Below, in pieces: positions 48,483-58,075 of a stretch of 64,000 bases of DNA. The notes beneath the pieces are model-generated. The model saw only the letters and a program-made list of their open reading frames with translations. It made no database searches and was not told the DNA's origin. Origin of the DNA: Vibrio aestivus (GTDB lineage Bacteria; Pseudomonadota; Gammaproteobacteria; Enterobacterales; Vibrionaceae). The stretch lies in the NCBI GenBank assembly GCA_003263845.1, contig JYJN01000149.1:1-64000 (forward strand). Reading direction: 5' to 3'. Position 1 is the first letter of the stretch; each line of letters begins with the position of its first letter. Position numbers and translations under genes: made by a program.

Positions 48483-48590
48483 TCGTTTTGTGAGTGATGA
48501 CTTTAACTCAACACTCACAACATAATTCACAGTTAACTCTACGTTAATAACGTGAGAGAATGGATAATTAACGATTGAAAATATACTTAT

Positions 48591-49321
48591 ATGACTAAAT
48601 TGAAATTAGAGCCACCAATATATCGTATCGGAGAGTATAGTTACTCGCTGACATCTGGAGTGGTCTCTAAAAATAATCACTTATCTCGCTTAAGAGCAAA
48701 AGAGTCTGCTCTTCTCAATGCACTCATTGAACAGTTTCCTGAAGTGCTATCACGAGAAAATATCGTTGATAAGTTGTACGAAAACACTTACGCAACAGAC
48801 GCCACAATCAACCAACTGGTCAAACGGCTAAGAAAAGCACTGGGGGATGAAGAGCGAAGCCTTATCCGCACGATTCCCAAAAAAGGCTATATGCTTACAG
48901 TAGCTCCGAACAAAATAGAAACCAAGGATGCCTCCCCTCACATTCCAGCCAAATATTACGGGGGGATCATTTTGCTGAGCCCGTCGACATTAACCTCGAG
49001 GAACTGTCCAAAGCCACTAGGCAACTATCCCGTACCCCTACCTCTAGGCATAAAACGTGGAGTCTATCAACAGTACTCCTTGGCGCTTGCTGTTCATTAG
49101 GGCTCGGCCTAGCTTTAGGGCATGTCAGCACCTCCAAGACTCATTACTTACCCAATATTGATCTAAACGACGTCGCGGCTTTGACAACTACGCAATTACA
49201 AGATCACCCTATGGTAGTCAGCTCTAGAGATTCCTCCTCGAAAAGTGTCTACTTTTCATCTGATGGTAAGATTACCCAGTGTATTTATAGTAAGCAGGTA
49301 ACGTCATGCAAAGTAAATTAA
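48591..49321 (+). CDS. ToxR-like transmembrane winged-helix regulator 1 (frame break)
   Basis: About 243 aa after repair. The cytoplasmic OmpR/ToxR-type winged helix spans residues ~5-105 (RLRAKESALLNALIEQFPE; DATINQLVKRLRKAL; IRTIPKKGYML). Then a linker, one membrane helix (LLGACCSLGLGLALGHV) and a short periplasmic tail ending in a C-x8-C pair (QCIYSKQVTSCKVN). The break is in a G6 run at 48960-48965 (seven expected). The last Cys codon TGC overlaps the ATG of the next gene. No phospho-acceptor domain. Regulator of the co-component type (ToxR, VtrA) by architecture; targets inferred to be the cluster. Confidence 0.82.
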
Positions 49322-49800
49322 GAACAGCTCCTGTCCTAGTTATCTGGTTACTGCTTGTACTGACAGGGGTTGGAATATACCACTTGGTTTATACTCCAAC
49401 CCAACCGTTTATCGGCTACTGGAATGGTCAAACGACTATCCATTATGGAGACAAACGTGTATTAACTACCATTCAATTAATTGTTGATGACGCTTATTCA
49501 GAAAAAGCTCGCATCATTGCAAACTTCGAACCACAGAGCGACTACCCTGATTATTTTCAGACCAACTTCAGTGCAAACATTCAAGTATTTAAACGAACTG
49601 ATAATGAGCTGACTTTGTCTATCTCAAACCCTTTTTATACAAATAAAGATGAGCTTGAAACCTACCTCAAGAGACAGTTACCTTTAAAAGGCACACTAAT
49701 CACCGCTAACTCATGGTCGATTAATCAAGATGAAGTTTTTTTGTTGATCACTTTAGCATTTGGCGAAAAAATGGGCGTGATACTAAAAAGACATGAATAA
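49306..49800 (+). CDS. ToxS/VtrC-like periplasmic partner 1
   Basis: A 164-aa protein with an N-terminal signal anchor (VLVIWLLLVLTGVGIYHLV) and a periplasmic beta-rich domain (FIGYWNGQTTIHYG ... SINQDEVFLLITLAFGEKMG). It begins inside the end of regulator 1 (16-nt overlap), so its synthesis is coupled to it. In ToxR/ToxS and VtrA/VtrC such partners complete or stabilise the sensor and can bind bile-like ligands in a lipocalin-like fold. No clear sequence match to ToxS itself; assignment rests on position, size and topology. Confidence 0.7.
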   Translation: MQSKLRTAPVLVIWLLLVLTGVGIYHLVYTPTQPFIGYWNGQTTIHYGDKRVLTTIQLIVDDAYSEKARIIANFEPQSDYPDYFQTNFSANIQVFKRTDNELTLSISNPFYTNKDELETYLKRQLPLKGTLITANSWSINQDEVFLLITLAFGEKMGVILKRHE

Positions 49801-50464
49801 TAAAGTAGAGAAGCATACTAAGCTTTACACCGAACTAGAGCCGCCAGTTTATCAACTCAACCAGCTTCTCTATTCAAAGGTATCTGGCGTAGTGATGGTC
49901 TCAGGTTCAAAAGTAAAGCTTCGCTCCAAGGAGTCACGCCTGCTCAACGCTTTGATCGATGAATTTCCAAATACGTTAACTAGGGAAAAAATAGAAACGC
50001 TTGTTTACAACGGCAATTCGACCCGTGATTCAGCTATCAACCAAGTTGTCAAACGCCTTCGAGATAACCTTATTGATACGGAACGCGGCATTATTCTTAC
50101 CATTCCAAAAACAGGTTATGTATTAGGGGTCGTTCCTCAGGTTTTGCCTCTGAATGACCTACAGAATATGCCTTTCCATAAAGAAGATCGTATCATTAGC
50201 CAATTGTTAAAGCACAAATTGAACGGTGGAACAATAGCGCTTCTTTGCCTCTGTTTCGCAGGTACAGGCTACCTCACCTCTTACTATCTTAGCCTGTCGC
50301 AGTCATACCTTAGTCAAGCTGACATAACTGACTCCACAGACAAACCTAATTCGATTAAAATTAATGACACAAAGCAAGGCTATAGAGTATTGGGTCACTA
50401 TCAAGTAACCCCCTTCCGCTGCCAAGAGACCGTAAGTGAAACAGTATGCGATATTTCAAATTAA
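49793..50464 (+). CDS. ToxR-like transmembrane winged-helix regulator 2
   Basis: A 223-aa paralogue of regulator 1, intact. Winged helix at residues ~15-115 (KLRSKESRLLNALIDEFPN; DSAINQVVKRLRDNL; LTIPKTGYVLGV), one membrane helix (GTIALLCLCFAGTGYLTSYY, ~145-165) and a periplasmic tail ending RCQETVSETVCDISN, again C-x8-C. It starts 8 nt before partner 1 ends, and its final Cys codon TGC overlaps the ATG of partner 2, exactly as in the first pair. Likely able to form homo- or heterodimers with regulator 1. Confidence 0.83.
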   Translation: MNNKVEKHTKLYTELEPPVYQLNQLLYSKVSGVVMVSGSKVKLRSKESRLLNALIDEFPNTLTREKIETLVYNGNSTRDSAINQVVKRLRDNLIDTERGIILTIPKTGYVLGVVPQVLPLNDLQNMPFHKEDRIISQLLKHKLNGGTIALLCLCFAGTGYLTSYYLSLSQSYLSQADITDSTDKPNSIKINDTKQGYRVLGHYQVTPFRCQETVSETVCDISN

Positions 50465-50913
50465 CCATTGGCTTAGCAATAATCACTAGTTTTGTGGTTG
50501 GATTTTCTATTCATCAATGGTTCTACAAAAAAACCGAACATTTCTATGGAATTTGGTCTGGAGCAACGCTCATAAACTATGAAAAAGCAAAAATAAAAGC
50601 ACACTTTCAAATCATAATTAGCAAGGATAACATCAAAGCCATTGTTGATTATCGTCAACCACAGGGGCATGCAAGTAGCCAAATTAGGGGAGACTTAGAA
50701 ATCTTAGAGGCAAAAGGACATCATCTCGAACTTTCTGTAAGTAATTTGGAATATATTGATAAAGATTCGTTACAAAATGTCATTGGTAGAGAACTTCCTG
50801 CACAAGGTTATATTATGGAATCGTCCGTGTGGCCAATTAATCAAGATAAAATATTCCTAATGGCTACCTTAGGGTTTGGTGAACAATTTGGGCTATTCCT
50901 AACTAAAGAGTAA
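50446..50913 (+). CDS. ToxS/VtrC-like periplasmic partner 2
   Basis: A 155-aa paralogue of partner 1: signal anchor (LTIGLAIITSFVVGFSIHQW), then a beta-rich periplasmic domain (FYGIWSGATLINY ... PINQDKIFLMATLGFGEQFG). The shared end motif xINQDxxFLxxTLxFGE aligns the two partners. It starts 19 nt inside regulator 2, ending the four-gene overlapping chain. The two partners differ in the middle, so they may sense different ligands. Confidence 0.7.
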   Translation: MRYFKLTIGLAIITSFVVGFSIHQWFYKKTEHFYGIWSGATLINYEKAKIKAHFQIIISKDNIKAIVDYRQPQGHASSQIRGDLEILEAKGHHLELSVSNLEYIDKDSLQNVIGRELPAQGYIMESSVWPINQDKIFLMATLGFGEQFGLFLTKE

Positions 50914-51023
50914 CAATATCTAAATTGCCGATTTTCATGTACCTCGGTTAGTTTCAGGGCCTAAATTTTAGGGCTTACCTGCCTCAACAATATCTATATC
51001 CAAGTAACCTCAAGATGCTGAGT

Positions 51024-51100
51024 ATTCTGAGTTCTGTTCTACAAAAAGAGTCTTCGCATATTTTGCCCACGCGATTAGTTAACAGGTAAGAACTCAGAAT
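51024..51100. repeat. 12-bp inverted repeat, 53-bp spacer
   Basis: ATTCTGAGTTCT (51024-51035) and AGAACTCAGAAT (51089-51100), between converging genes. It might be a small palindromic intergenic repeat unit; no other copy was noticed in the window. Confidence 0.45.
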
Positions 51101-51114
51101 GCCTATTAGAGTCT

Positions 51115-51150
51115 GCAAAAATAAAAGCCGCCCTTTAAATCAGGCGGCTC
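51115..51150 (-). terminator. Terminator of the second amidohydrolase gene
   Basis: AGCCGCC (51126-51132) pairs with GGCGGCT (51143-51149); on the minus strand it is followed by TTTTATTTTT. Confidence 0.85.
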
Positions 51151-51168
51151 TACAATATAATCTACTGG

Positions 51169-52800
51169 TTAGTGTTGAAAGCTAACTTGTCCACTAAAGA
51201 TAGTTCGATTTACCTGAATAAGTTCCAACTCATCATGGGCTACTTCCAATGGGTTCTTATCAACAACAACCATATCTGCACGCTTGCCTGCCTCTAGACT
51301 TCCAATTTCCTTTTCTAAACCAAACTGCTCCGCCGCCCAAATAGTGTAGCCACGCAATGCTTGATCAACAGTAATGGCATCTGCAGCATTTAATACTTTA
51401 CCAAATCGAGTTTTGCGTGTGACAGCTGATTGAATACTACGCCAAGCGTGCGTTGGTGACACAGGCGCATCATTGTGCAATGAAGGCTTGAGTCCGTGAT
51501 CAATGGCCGTTTTTACTTTAAATGCGTGGACATGATCTTCTTCTTTAAAGTAATCATTAATAATATTGTCACCCGTCCAATAGTGATGGCCCATAATAAA
51601 GCTTGGACATACACCCAACTCTGCCATTCGCTCATATTGACCTTCATTAGTCAACGACAAGTGGTGCGCTAGAGCTTTGAAATTACTGTCATCTATATTC
51701 TTCTCTTTCGCAACGTTACGAGCAAATTCAACAGCATCAAGAGCGATGTTCAACCCTCTTTCGCCATTAGCATGGAAAAGAAAGTCCACTCCCATTTGCA
51801 GTGCCGCCGCTGCCGTTTGATTAAACTGTTCTGGTGTACCCCAAACAGGTCGAGGAGCATCTTTATATTCTGGATTTTGGTACTCTAAGTCAGTCGCCGC
51901 ATTACCCGCTTGAACAGCACCATCAGTGAATGCTTTAAGGTAACGAATCTCAAATTTGTCTGTCTTATATTTATCTCGTCCCATAATTACAGGAGCAAAA
52001 TCAGGATAAGCATTTACGATCCCCCCAATACAACGAACCGAAAAGTCTTCTGATTTAGAAGCCTCGACAAGAGTTTCTAGAGTACTAGGGGCAAATATTA
52101 AATGCTCGCTTGCTGTTGTAAAACCCTGTTTTGCATATTCTTTCGATGCAGTTACTAAATCTTCTAATGTCGGAACAGGCGCTTTAATCCAAGCTTTTAA
52201 CGTTGCTGCGTTGCCTGCAACAAAACCTGTGTAATGACCACTTTCAGTCAACTCAAAATTGAACCCTTCAGGCTCGTTATCTTTGTCAACACCCATTATT
52301 TCCAGACATTTTGAGTTAAACCAACCACCATGACCCGCCATGACACACCAAAATGGGTTATCTGGAAACACTTCGTCCATCTCTTCCAAGGTTGGAAGTT
52401 TCTGACGTTTTTTATCCCAACCTATCGCCCACATCCAACCGTTTGAATCTGGGGTGATATTTCGAAATGCCTCCATCATTTTATCATCATCGGTATACTT
52501 CATCGCACTTAAGTCTTCGAGTTGGAGACAGTTTGCAACCGCATCTAGATGAGTGTGGTTTTCGATAAAACCAGGAAGAAGAGTCTGTCCATTTAGGTCA
52601 AATTTTGTTGACTCAGGGTATTCCACGATTAATTTTGAATAAGGACCAACAGCGACAATTTTGTCCAATACTGTCACCAATGCTTCAGCAGTTGGCTGTG
52701 TATCACTCATTGTTAAAATATTGCCATTAAAATAAATTGAGCTAGAAGGTCTTTTAGTCGGCATAATAATTTCTTTCAAACGTTTAATTGGATTATTCAC
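51169..52800 (-). CDS. Amidohydrolase, YtcJ/amidohydrolase-3 family (second copy)
   Basis: A 543-aa intact paralogue of 40939-42617. Motifs: FIENHTHLDA (HxH metal site), MAGHGGWFNSK, SPTHAW, HNDAPV and the C-terminal beta-sandwich return (GKRADMVVVDKNP). It cleaves an amide, imide or formamide bond by family. Starts at ATG 52800 or at ATG 52764 (MPTKRPSSS), neither with a strong RBS. It lies 91 bp behind the second M28 gene on the same strand, so the two form an operon that converges on the ToxR-like chain. Confidence 0.88.
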   Translation of the reverse strand: MNNPIKRLKEIIMPTKRPSSSIYFNGNILTMSDTQPTAEALVTVLDKIVAVGPYSKLIVEYPESTKFDLNGQTLLPGFIENHTHLDAVANCLQLEDLSAMKYTDDDKMMEAFRNITPDSNGWMWAIGWDKKRQKLPTLEEMDEVFPDNPFWCVMAGHGGWFNSKCLEIMGVDKDNEPEGFNFELTESGHYTGFVAGNAATLKAWIKAPVPTLEDLVTASKEYAKQGFTTASEHLIFAPSTLETLVEASKSEDFSVRCIGGIVNAYPDFAPVIMGRDKYKTDKFEIRYLKAFTDGAVQAGNAATDLEYQNPEYKDAPRPVWGTPEQFNQTAAAALQMGVDFLFHANGERGLNIALDAVEFARNVAKEKNIDDSNFKALAHHLSLTNEGQYERMAELGVCPSFIMGHHYWTGDNIINDYFKEEDHVHAFKVKTAIDHGLKPSLHNDAPVSPTHAWRSIQSAVTRKTRFGKVLNAADAITVDQALRGYTIWAAEQFGLEKEIGSLEAGKRADMVVVDKNPLEVAHDELELIQVNRTIFSGQVSFQH

Positions 52801-52891
52801 TTTCGATTTCCACTATTGAAAAGCAAGCAAGGTATAAAACCAGTAGGGATACTTAAACCTCTATGCTTACCTCACATATCAGTTTTTGCTA

Positions 52892-54547
52892 TTACCAAGC
52901 ACCCAAAGTAAGCATAAATGCTGCGCTACTATAAATACTTTCACCCGGTGTTATGTAGTTGCTGTCTTTGCGTAGGTCATCTTCGCTATACTTACACACT
53001 TCATCAATAACAAACGCATGCGCCTTAGCATATTGAGTGACAGTATCGAAACAGATCATGTCAAGCTCAACATCTGCCGTTGAATGATAATAAGTACCAC
53101 CAGAAATCCAACCGGCCGAAATCGGTTGTTTCTTAAAGTTAACATGTGGTGGATAGAACCCCATTTCATCAGCTGACGGGTCACGGATCACACGGTTTGA
53201 ACATGGAAGATTGTAGTTATCAATCGCTCTTCTAAAGATGTCGGTAAGTAATGGGCTTTGGTTGGAAATATTCAACATCATTGGAATGGTAACATTGGAC
53301 TTGAACTTAATAGCCCCTTCATCAGCTTGCTGAATCATACCAATGTGTTCTGGGCGCAGAATCATTAATAGGCGGTCTTCTAACCATTCTTGATTCTCTT
53401 GAGCCCAAAGTTTTGTGTTTGCTAAACCTGGTACTTCATGATCCCCTTGGAACATGAATATTAAGCCGTATTCTCTTTGTTCTTTTGGTAATGAACTGTA
53501 ATGCTTCGCTAGAGCAAGGTTCAAACCGATAGAGGTTCCATTATCATGAACACCGTACATGAAACAGTCGACGTGAGATGGAATGATAATGAACTTATCT
53601 TGTCGACCTTCAAGTTTCGCCCAGACATTACCTGAAATACGGTCATCTTCTTCCTGACCTTGAATATCAACTCGCAGTTTCACTGTTTGGTCATCTTCAC
53701 AGTTGTCGAGCATCTTTCTTAGATACAACCCTTCATCATTACTTATGGTTGTCCAAGGAAGGCTTGCACCAATGATGTCGCCCCCACCAGGTGCACCAAC
53801 TCGTCCCGCGACTTGGCTTACTTCCGGGGTATCCCACCAAACGATAATTGCTTTGGGAAGGCCATATTTACCCGTTGCGATACGAGAAAATGCAACACGA
53901 GCGCTGTTAAGAACAGCTGATGGCAATGTTTTTCCGCGAAGCAACACGATTTTGTCGTTTAAATTACGACCACGTAGTTCTGAGTCTGAACCTTCGCCAA
54001 CATAAATCAATTCGCCTACAGCGCCACCTTCAGGGGTCACTGCTGATACAGCGGTGGTTAGAGCATTAGGTACTTTATAGTTCTCACCTTCGGCAAGGTT
54101 TGGCGCAGTAAGAACTTCCACATCGCATTTGGTTGGACGCCATTGAGGAAATTGACAAGGGTAACGTTGGTAATGAACCTCATCTAAAGGCAGAGACTTG
54201 AGCTCTTCTTCTAATAGTTCAAAAGCCATGTGTTCATATTTAGTCCCTTGAATTCGTCCCCAAAGTATTTCCCCATCATTCTTCGACTGAAGGGAAACAT
54301 CTTTCATTTTTTGAGTCCATTCAAAGATATACTCTTTACTAATACCGCTATATAAATCTTGTTGCGCTTCGGCCAGCATAGTGACTGATTTAAGCCCCAT
54401 CTCCCAACTATTATCAATCAGTGTTTTATCCGTTTTTTCACGAATAACTGAACTAGGAAGAAAGCTCGATTTAACGATTTTGTTTATCACTTGATCTGGC
54501 GTTGTTGCCATCGCCATACCATTTTCTTTTGGTTTTGAAACGGTCAT
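52892..54547 (-). CDS. M28-family metallopeptidase with PA domain (second copy)
   Basis: A 551-aa intact paralogue of 44043-45693. PA-type insert (GELIYVGEGSDSELRG), zinc-site segment SHVDCFMYGVHDNGT, QGDHEVPGLA, and final HSTADVELD. No signal peptide. ATG 54547 follows GAGGTGGGTA, so the few codons before it are not used. First gene of the minus-strand operon with the amidohydrolase. The M28/amidohydrolase pairing occurs twice in this cluster, implying sequential hydrolysis of one substrate class. Confidence 0.88.
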   Translation of the reverse strand: MTVSKPKENGMAMATTPDQVINKIVKSSFLPSSVIREKTDKTLIDNSWEMGLKSVTMLAEAQQDLYSGISKEYIFEWTQKMKDVSLQSKNDGEILWGRIQGTKYEHMAFELLEEELKSLPLDEVHYQRYPCQFPQWRPTKCDVEVLTAPNLAEGENYKVPNALTTAVSAVTPEGGAVGELIYVGEGSDSELRGRNLNDKIVLLRGKTLPSAVLNSARVAFSRIATGKYGLPKAIIVWWDTPEVSQVAGRVGAPGGGDIIGASLPWTTISNDEGLYLRKMLDNCEDDQTVKLRVDIQGQEEDDRISGNVWAKLEGRQDKFIIIPSHVDCFMYGVHDNGTSIGLNLALAKHYSSLPKEQREYGLIFMFQGDHEVPGLANTKLWAQENQEWLEDRLLMILRPEHIGMIQQADEGAIKFKSNVTIPMMLNISNQSPLLTDIFRRAIDNYNLPCSNRVIRDPSADEMGFYPPHVNFKKQPISAGWISGGTYYHSTADVELDMICFDTVTQYAKAHAFVIDEVCKYSEDDLRKDSNYITPGESIYSSAAFMLTLGAW

Positions 54548-54697
54548 TACCCACCTCATGAATTGACATTTTTATGTAAGCCAACCCAATAGTGCAGTTC
54601 AGACAACCGCTAAGCCAATTAGAAAAAACAACAGCTCGTAACAGTATAACTAACCTACTGTTAGTAAAGGAATAAGTCCTTATAGTAACAATAAATA

Positions 54698-54706
54698 TGT
54701 CACTTT
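54698..54706 (-). promoter_or_regulatory. AAAGTGACA motif (copy 4)
   Basis: Reverse-strand copy, 151 bp upstream of the second M28 gene, followed by TATTTATTGTTA, resembling the ATTT-TTGTT part seen after copies 2 and 3b. Confidence 0.45.
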
Positions 54707-54805
54707 AAATCAACATAAAAAAATATAAATTACGAGTAATATAAGCAGATAGCGCCAGAGTAGTACGAGAACCTGGAAAAAGTTGTGGAATTTAGAAAAA
54801 TAGGA

Positions 54806-55172
54806 CTAAACGACAACCTGCGCCCGAAGGAGAGAGTAAAATTGCGGGAACTTGTTTTTGATGTTGCGCTGCTCTTGCACCATGATTTTAAATGATGGCC
54901 CCTTGCTGAGCTTGAAGATCACCTCTTCACCATCAAAGCGAAGTACAGCCCCTTCAATGGAGATTTCGTCATCCGTCGGCAAACTCACTTTGCCTGCCAT
55001 CTGTTCGCCCTTAAGCATAGTCGAATAGTTTTCCATCAATACACGAATCCCTTGCTCAGACAATTCTGTCACGCGATATCTTTGATCCCCGAGCAGCAAT
55101 ACTGGCATTGCGCGCTTGGGGTATTTAAGTCGATAAAACTGACGTTTTTTGGGCAGGGTTTTGTTCCATCAT
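54806..55172 (-). CDS. PilZ-domain protein (frame break)
   Basis: About 121 aa after repair. The c-di-GMP-binding motif RQFYR(L) near residue 10 and the downstream D/NxSxxG-like LSEQGIRV match PilZ. The N-terminus (MMEQNPAQK) and the rest are in different frames, joined by a six-T run at 55145-55150 (five expected). GGAAG precedes the ATG. With three c-di-GMP enzymes in the window it is a plausible receptor; no specific partner is indicated. Confidence 0.78.
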
Positions 55173-55339
55173 AATACTTCCGTGATTTACGTCTTAATCT
55201 ATTTGTCGCACAAATCGCTAACAACCGTTCATAGATTAACACTATCGAGCTAGATTGCGTTAGCTCCATAGTGGTCACATCACTATATTTTAGCACCTGT
55301 CCTCATATCTAGTTATCCTCTCTAGGTTTCAGATAGTTA

Positions 55340-55374
55340 CGCCACTGTGCTAATCATTGTTCAACACAGTGGCG
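55340..55374 (-). terminator. Hairpin downstream of metE
   Basis: CGCCACTGTG (55340-55349) pairs with CACAGTGGCG (55365-55374) with a 15-nt loop. No strong T-tract on the metE strand, so only a possible transcription end. Confidence 0.5.
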
Positions 55375-55421
55375 CATATATACTCATTTGGTAGAGTATT
55401 AGATTACTTCAGATTCACCGG

Positions 55422-57713
55422 CTAAATTTGCTCCGCCAACTCCTTACGAATGTTCTTGGTGGCTGAAACCAAGTTCGCCAAAGACTTCTCCGTTTCGTCC
55501 CAATTACGTGTCTTTAAGCCGCAATCTGGGTTCGCCCATAAGCGCTGTGCTGGAATTTTCTCCGCTGCTTTTCGCAACAAATCTTCTATCCACTGCTCGC
55601 TTGGAATGTTTGGCGAGTGGATGTCGTAAACACCAGGGCCAATTTCGTTTGGATAGTTAAAATCTTCAAACGCTTTAAGCAGTTCCATATTGGAGCGCGA
55701 GGTTTCAATGGTAATCACATCGGCATCTAGCGCCGCAACAGACTCAATGATCTCATTGAATTCGCTGTAACACATGTGAGTATGGATCTGTGTTTCTGGC
55801 TTGGCGCTCGCGGCTGAAATCTTAAAGGTATCAACAGCCCATTCCAAATACTCACTGTGGTCACGCTTTTTCAATGGCAGGCCTTCGCGAATGGCAGGCT
55901 CGTCAATTTGAATAATGTTGATGCCCGCATCCTGCAGATCAGAAACCTCATCACGCAATGCAAACGCTAGCTGCTGTGCAATTTCCTTACGAGTGATGTC
56001 TTCACGTGGGAATGTCCAACATAGAATAGTCACCGGCCCTGTCAGCATGCCTTTCATTTGCTTAGACGTCAGCGACTGAGCATAAGTCGACCACTCGACG
56101 GTAATCGCTTTTTCACGTTCTATGTCTGCCACGACGACCGCTGGTTTAACGCAGCGTGAACCGTAACTTTGAACCCAACCAAACTGCGTGGTCTGGAACC
56201 CTGCTAGGTTCTCTGCAAAGTACTCCACCATATCGTTTCGCTCAGCTTCACCATGCACCAACACGTCCAGATCCAACGCTTCTTGGCGACGTACCGCATC
56301 GCTTATATGGTTTTTTAGTGCTTGGTCGTAATCGGCATCACTCAGTTTACCTTGGCGATAAGCGCTGCGCTGCACTCGAATCTCGTCCGTTTGTGGGAAT
56401 GAGCCAATTGTTGTAGTCGGCAACAACGGCAGCCCCAATACTTCGGCTTGGTGTGCGGCACGCTCTGGATACGGAGCACTGCGCTCGGCAAGTTCTTTGG
56501 AGATGGTGTTTAGCCTAGCTTGAACTGAAGGTTTGTTAACGTGATCTGCTGAATTTCGTGCAACCAACGGGGCACTGTAATCTTCACATGCTTGAATGGC
56601 AGTTTGGTCACCATCAAGCGCTTTTGCCAATAGCGCCACTTCGGCCACTTTCTGTTTGGCGAACGCAAACCAACTGCGCACTTCCCCACTAAGCTTCTCC
56701 TCGAGCTCAAGATCAACTGGGCTGTGCAGAAGCGAACACGAGCTAGCAATCCAAAGTTTGTCGCCAAGCTTAGCTTTGTATGGCTCAAGTTTCGCGTGTA
56801 ATGCCGCCAAATCGGCACGCCACACATTTCGGCCATTGACGGCACCGACAGACAAGACCCATTCACTCGGTAGCTGACTCGCGACTAATTCAAGCTGCTG
56901 AGGCGCTGCCGAAATATCAATATGCAAGCCATTTACTGGCAGATCAACGATGCGAGAAATCGTGTCATCGACCGAATCAAAGTAGGTAGTCAGCAGTAAT
57001 TTCACATCACTTTGCAGCACTTGGTAAGCCAATTTGAACGAGTCAGCCCATTGGGAGTCAAGCTCCAAAGCAAGCACTGGCTCATCGATTTGCACCCATT
57101 CAACACCCAGTTTCGATAGCTTGGCTAGAATACTTTGATAGGCGCTCAGCAACCTTGGCAGCAAAGTCAGGCGGTCAAACCCTTCTTGCACTTCTTTACC
57201 TAAGTACAGGTAGCTCACAGGCCCGAGTAGCACTGGCTTGACCTTATGGCCCGCTTTGATTGCTTGGTTTACTTCTTCAAACAGCTGAGGCCAACTCACC
57301 TCAAATGTATCCTCTTCAGAGAACTCTGGAACAATGTAGTGATAGTTAGTATTGAACCATTTCGTCATGTCCGATGCGGCGCTGCCTGAACAATCGCAAC
57401 TTTTCTGGGATTGACCACGACCAACGCGGAACAGTGTATCTAGATCTGGAAATCCATTGCGATGTCGTTTTGGCACATGACCCAGCAGTAAGCTCGTGGT
57501 TAAAACATGGTCGTACCAAGCAAAATCACCCGCGGTTGCAAAACTCAGTCCCGCCTCTTTTTGAACATTCCAGTTCTTTTCACGTAGATCCGAACCTACC
57601 GCTTTAAGTTGATTCTGATCGATTTCACCGCGCCAGTATTTTTCCAATGCAAATTTCAGTTCGCGTTTTTCGCCAATGCGTGGGTAGCCAAGTATGTGAG
57701 TCGTTGTCGTCAT
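55422..57713 (-). CDS. metE: Cobalamin-independent methionine synthase
   Basis: A 763-aa enzyme transferring the methyl group of 5-methyltetrahydropteroyl-tri-glutamate to homocysteine. Start [14 protein letters not shown] is the conserved MetE N-terminus; zinc ligands appear in HTHMCYSEF (His, Cys) and NPDCGLKTR (Cys), and [14 protein letters not shown] is the conserved active-site segment. Length is normal and the frame intact. ATG 57713, with AGGGA upstream. Divergent from metR with MetJ- and MetR-type sites between, the classical arrangement. Confidence 0.97.
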   Translation of the reverse strand: MTTTTHILGYPRIGEKRELKFALEKYWRGEIDQNQLKAVGSDLREKNWNVQKEAGLSFATAGDFAWYDHVLTTSLLLGHVPKRHRNGFPDLDTLFRVGRGQSQKSCDCSGSAASDMTKWFNTNYHYIVPEFSEEDTFEVSWPQLFEEVNQAIKAGHKVKPVLLGPVSYLYLGKEVQEGFDRLTLLPRLLSAYQSILAKLSKLGVEWVQIDEPVLALELDSQWADSFKLAYQVLQSDVKLLLTTYFDSVDDTISRIVDLPVNGLHIDISAAPQQLELVASQLPSEWVLSVGAVNGRNVWRADLAALHAKLEPYKAKLGDKLWIASSCSLLHSPVDLELEEKLSGEVRSWFAFAKQKVAEVALLAKALDGDQTAIQACEDYSAPLVARNSADHVNKPSVQARLNTISKELAERSAPYPERAAHQAEVLGLPLLPTTTIGSFPQTDEIRVQRSAYRQGKLSDADYDQALKNHISDAVRRQEALDLDVLVHGEAERNDMVEYFAENLAGFQTTQFGWVQSYGSRCVKPAVVVADIEREKAITVEWSTYAQSLTSKQMKGMLTGPVTILCWTFPREDITRKEIAQQLAFALRDEVSDLQDAGINIIQIDEPAIREGLPLKKRDHSEYLEWAVDTFKISAASAKPETQIHTHMCYSEFNEIIESVAALDADVITIETSRSNMELLKAFEDFNYPNEIGPGVYDIHSPNIPSEQWIEDLLRKAAEKIPAQRLWANPDCGLKTRNWDETEKSLANLVSATKNIRKELAEQI

Positions 57714-57947
57714 AACCAAATTCCCTATATTCACTAATTCGTACTAATTTATGTGTTTACGTAATGCGTTCACGTATTGCGTTTTTTATGTAGCGTTTAC
57801 GTATTTCGCAAAAAAACTAATTCCTATCAGACACTTCCTTTTACTCATCAAAAGCCATTGAGCAGCAAATTCAAGAAGGCGTCTGGATGGCTAAAACTAT
57901 GTCGCGTTTCATGAAGATGAACAATTTCCAAATACTCACATTGATTA

Positions 57948-57960
57948 TGAGGGAATTTCA
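57948..57960. promoter_or_regulatory. Candidate MetR site
   Basis: TGAGGGAATTTCA, one mismatch to the MetR consensus TGAA-N5-TTCA, in the metE/metR divergent region. Confidence 0.5.
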
Positions 57961-57993
57961 TAATCAGCCTTCCCTCCACTTTTCTCAAGTTTT

Positions 57994-58009
57994 AGACGTC
58001 TAGATGTTT
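57994..58009. promoter_or_regulatory. MetJ operator (two adjacent met boxes)
   Basis: AGACGTCT (57994-58001), a perfect met box, followed directly by AGATGTTT (6/8). Tandem 8-mers are how MetJ dimers bind; expected to repress metR and possibly metE when S-adenosylmethionine is abundant. Confidence 0.75.
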
Positions 58010-58075
58010 ACAGCTCCGGAAAATACTCGTAAGTTAAATAGGTTCATAGAGAAACGGATTTTATGAGAGATATTC

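Noticed and set aside
48591..50913. Calling the chain toxRS or vtrAC
   Set aside because: Topology and arrangement match, but sequence identity to those genes is not evident and the setting is a catabolic cluster, not a virulence island.
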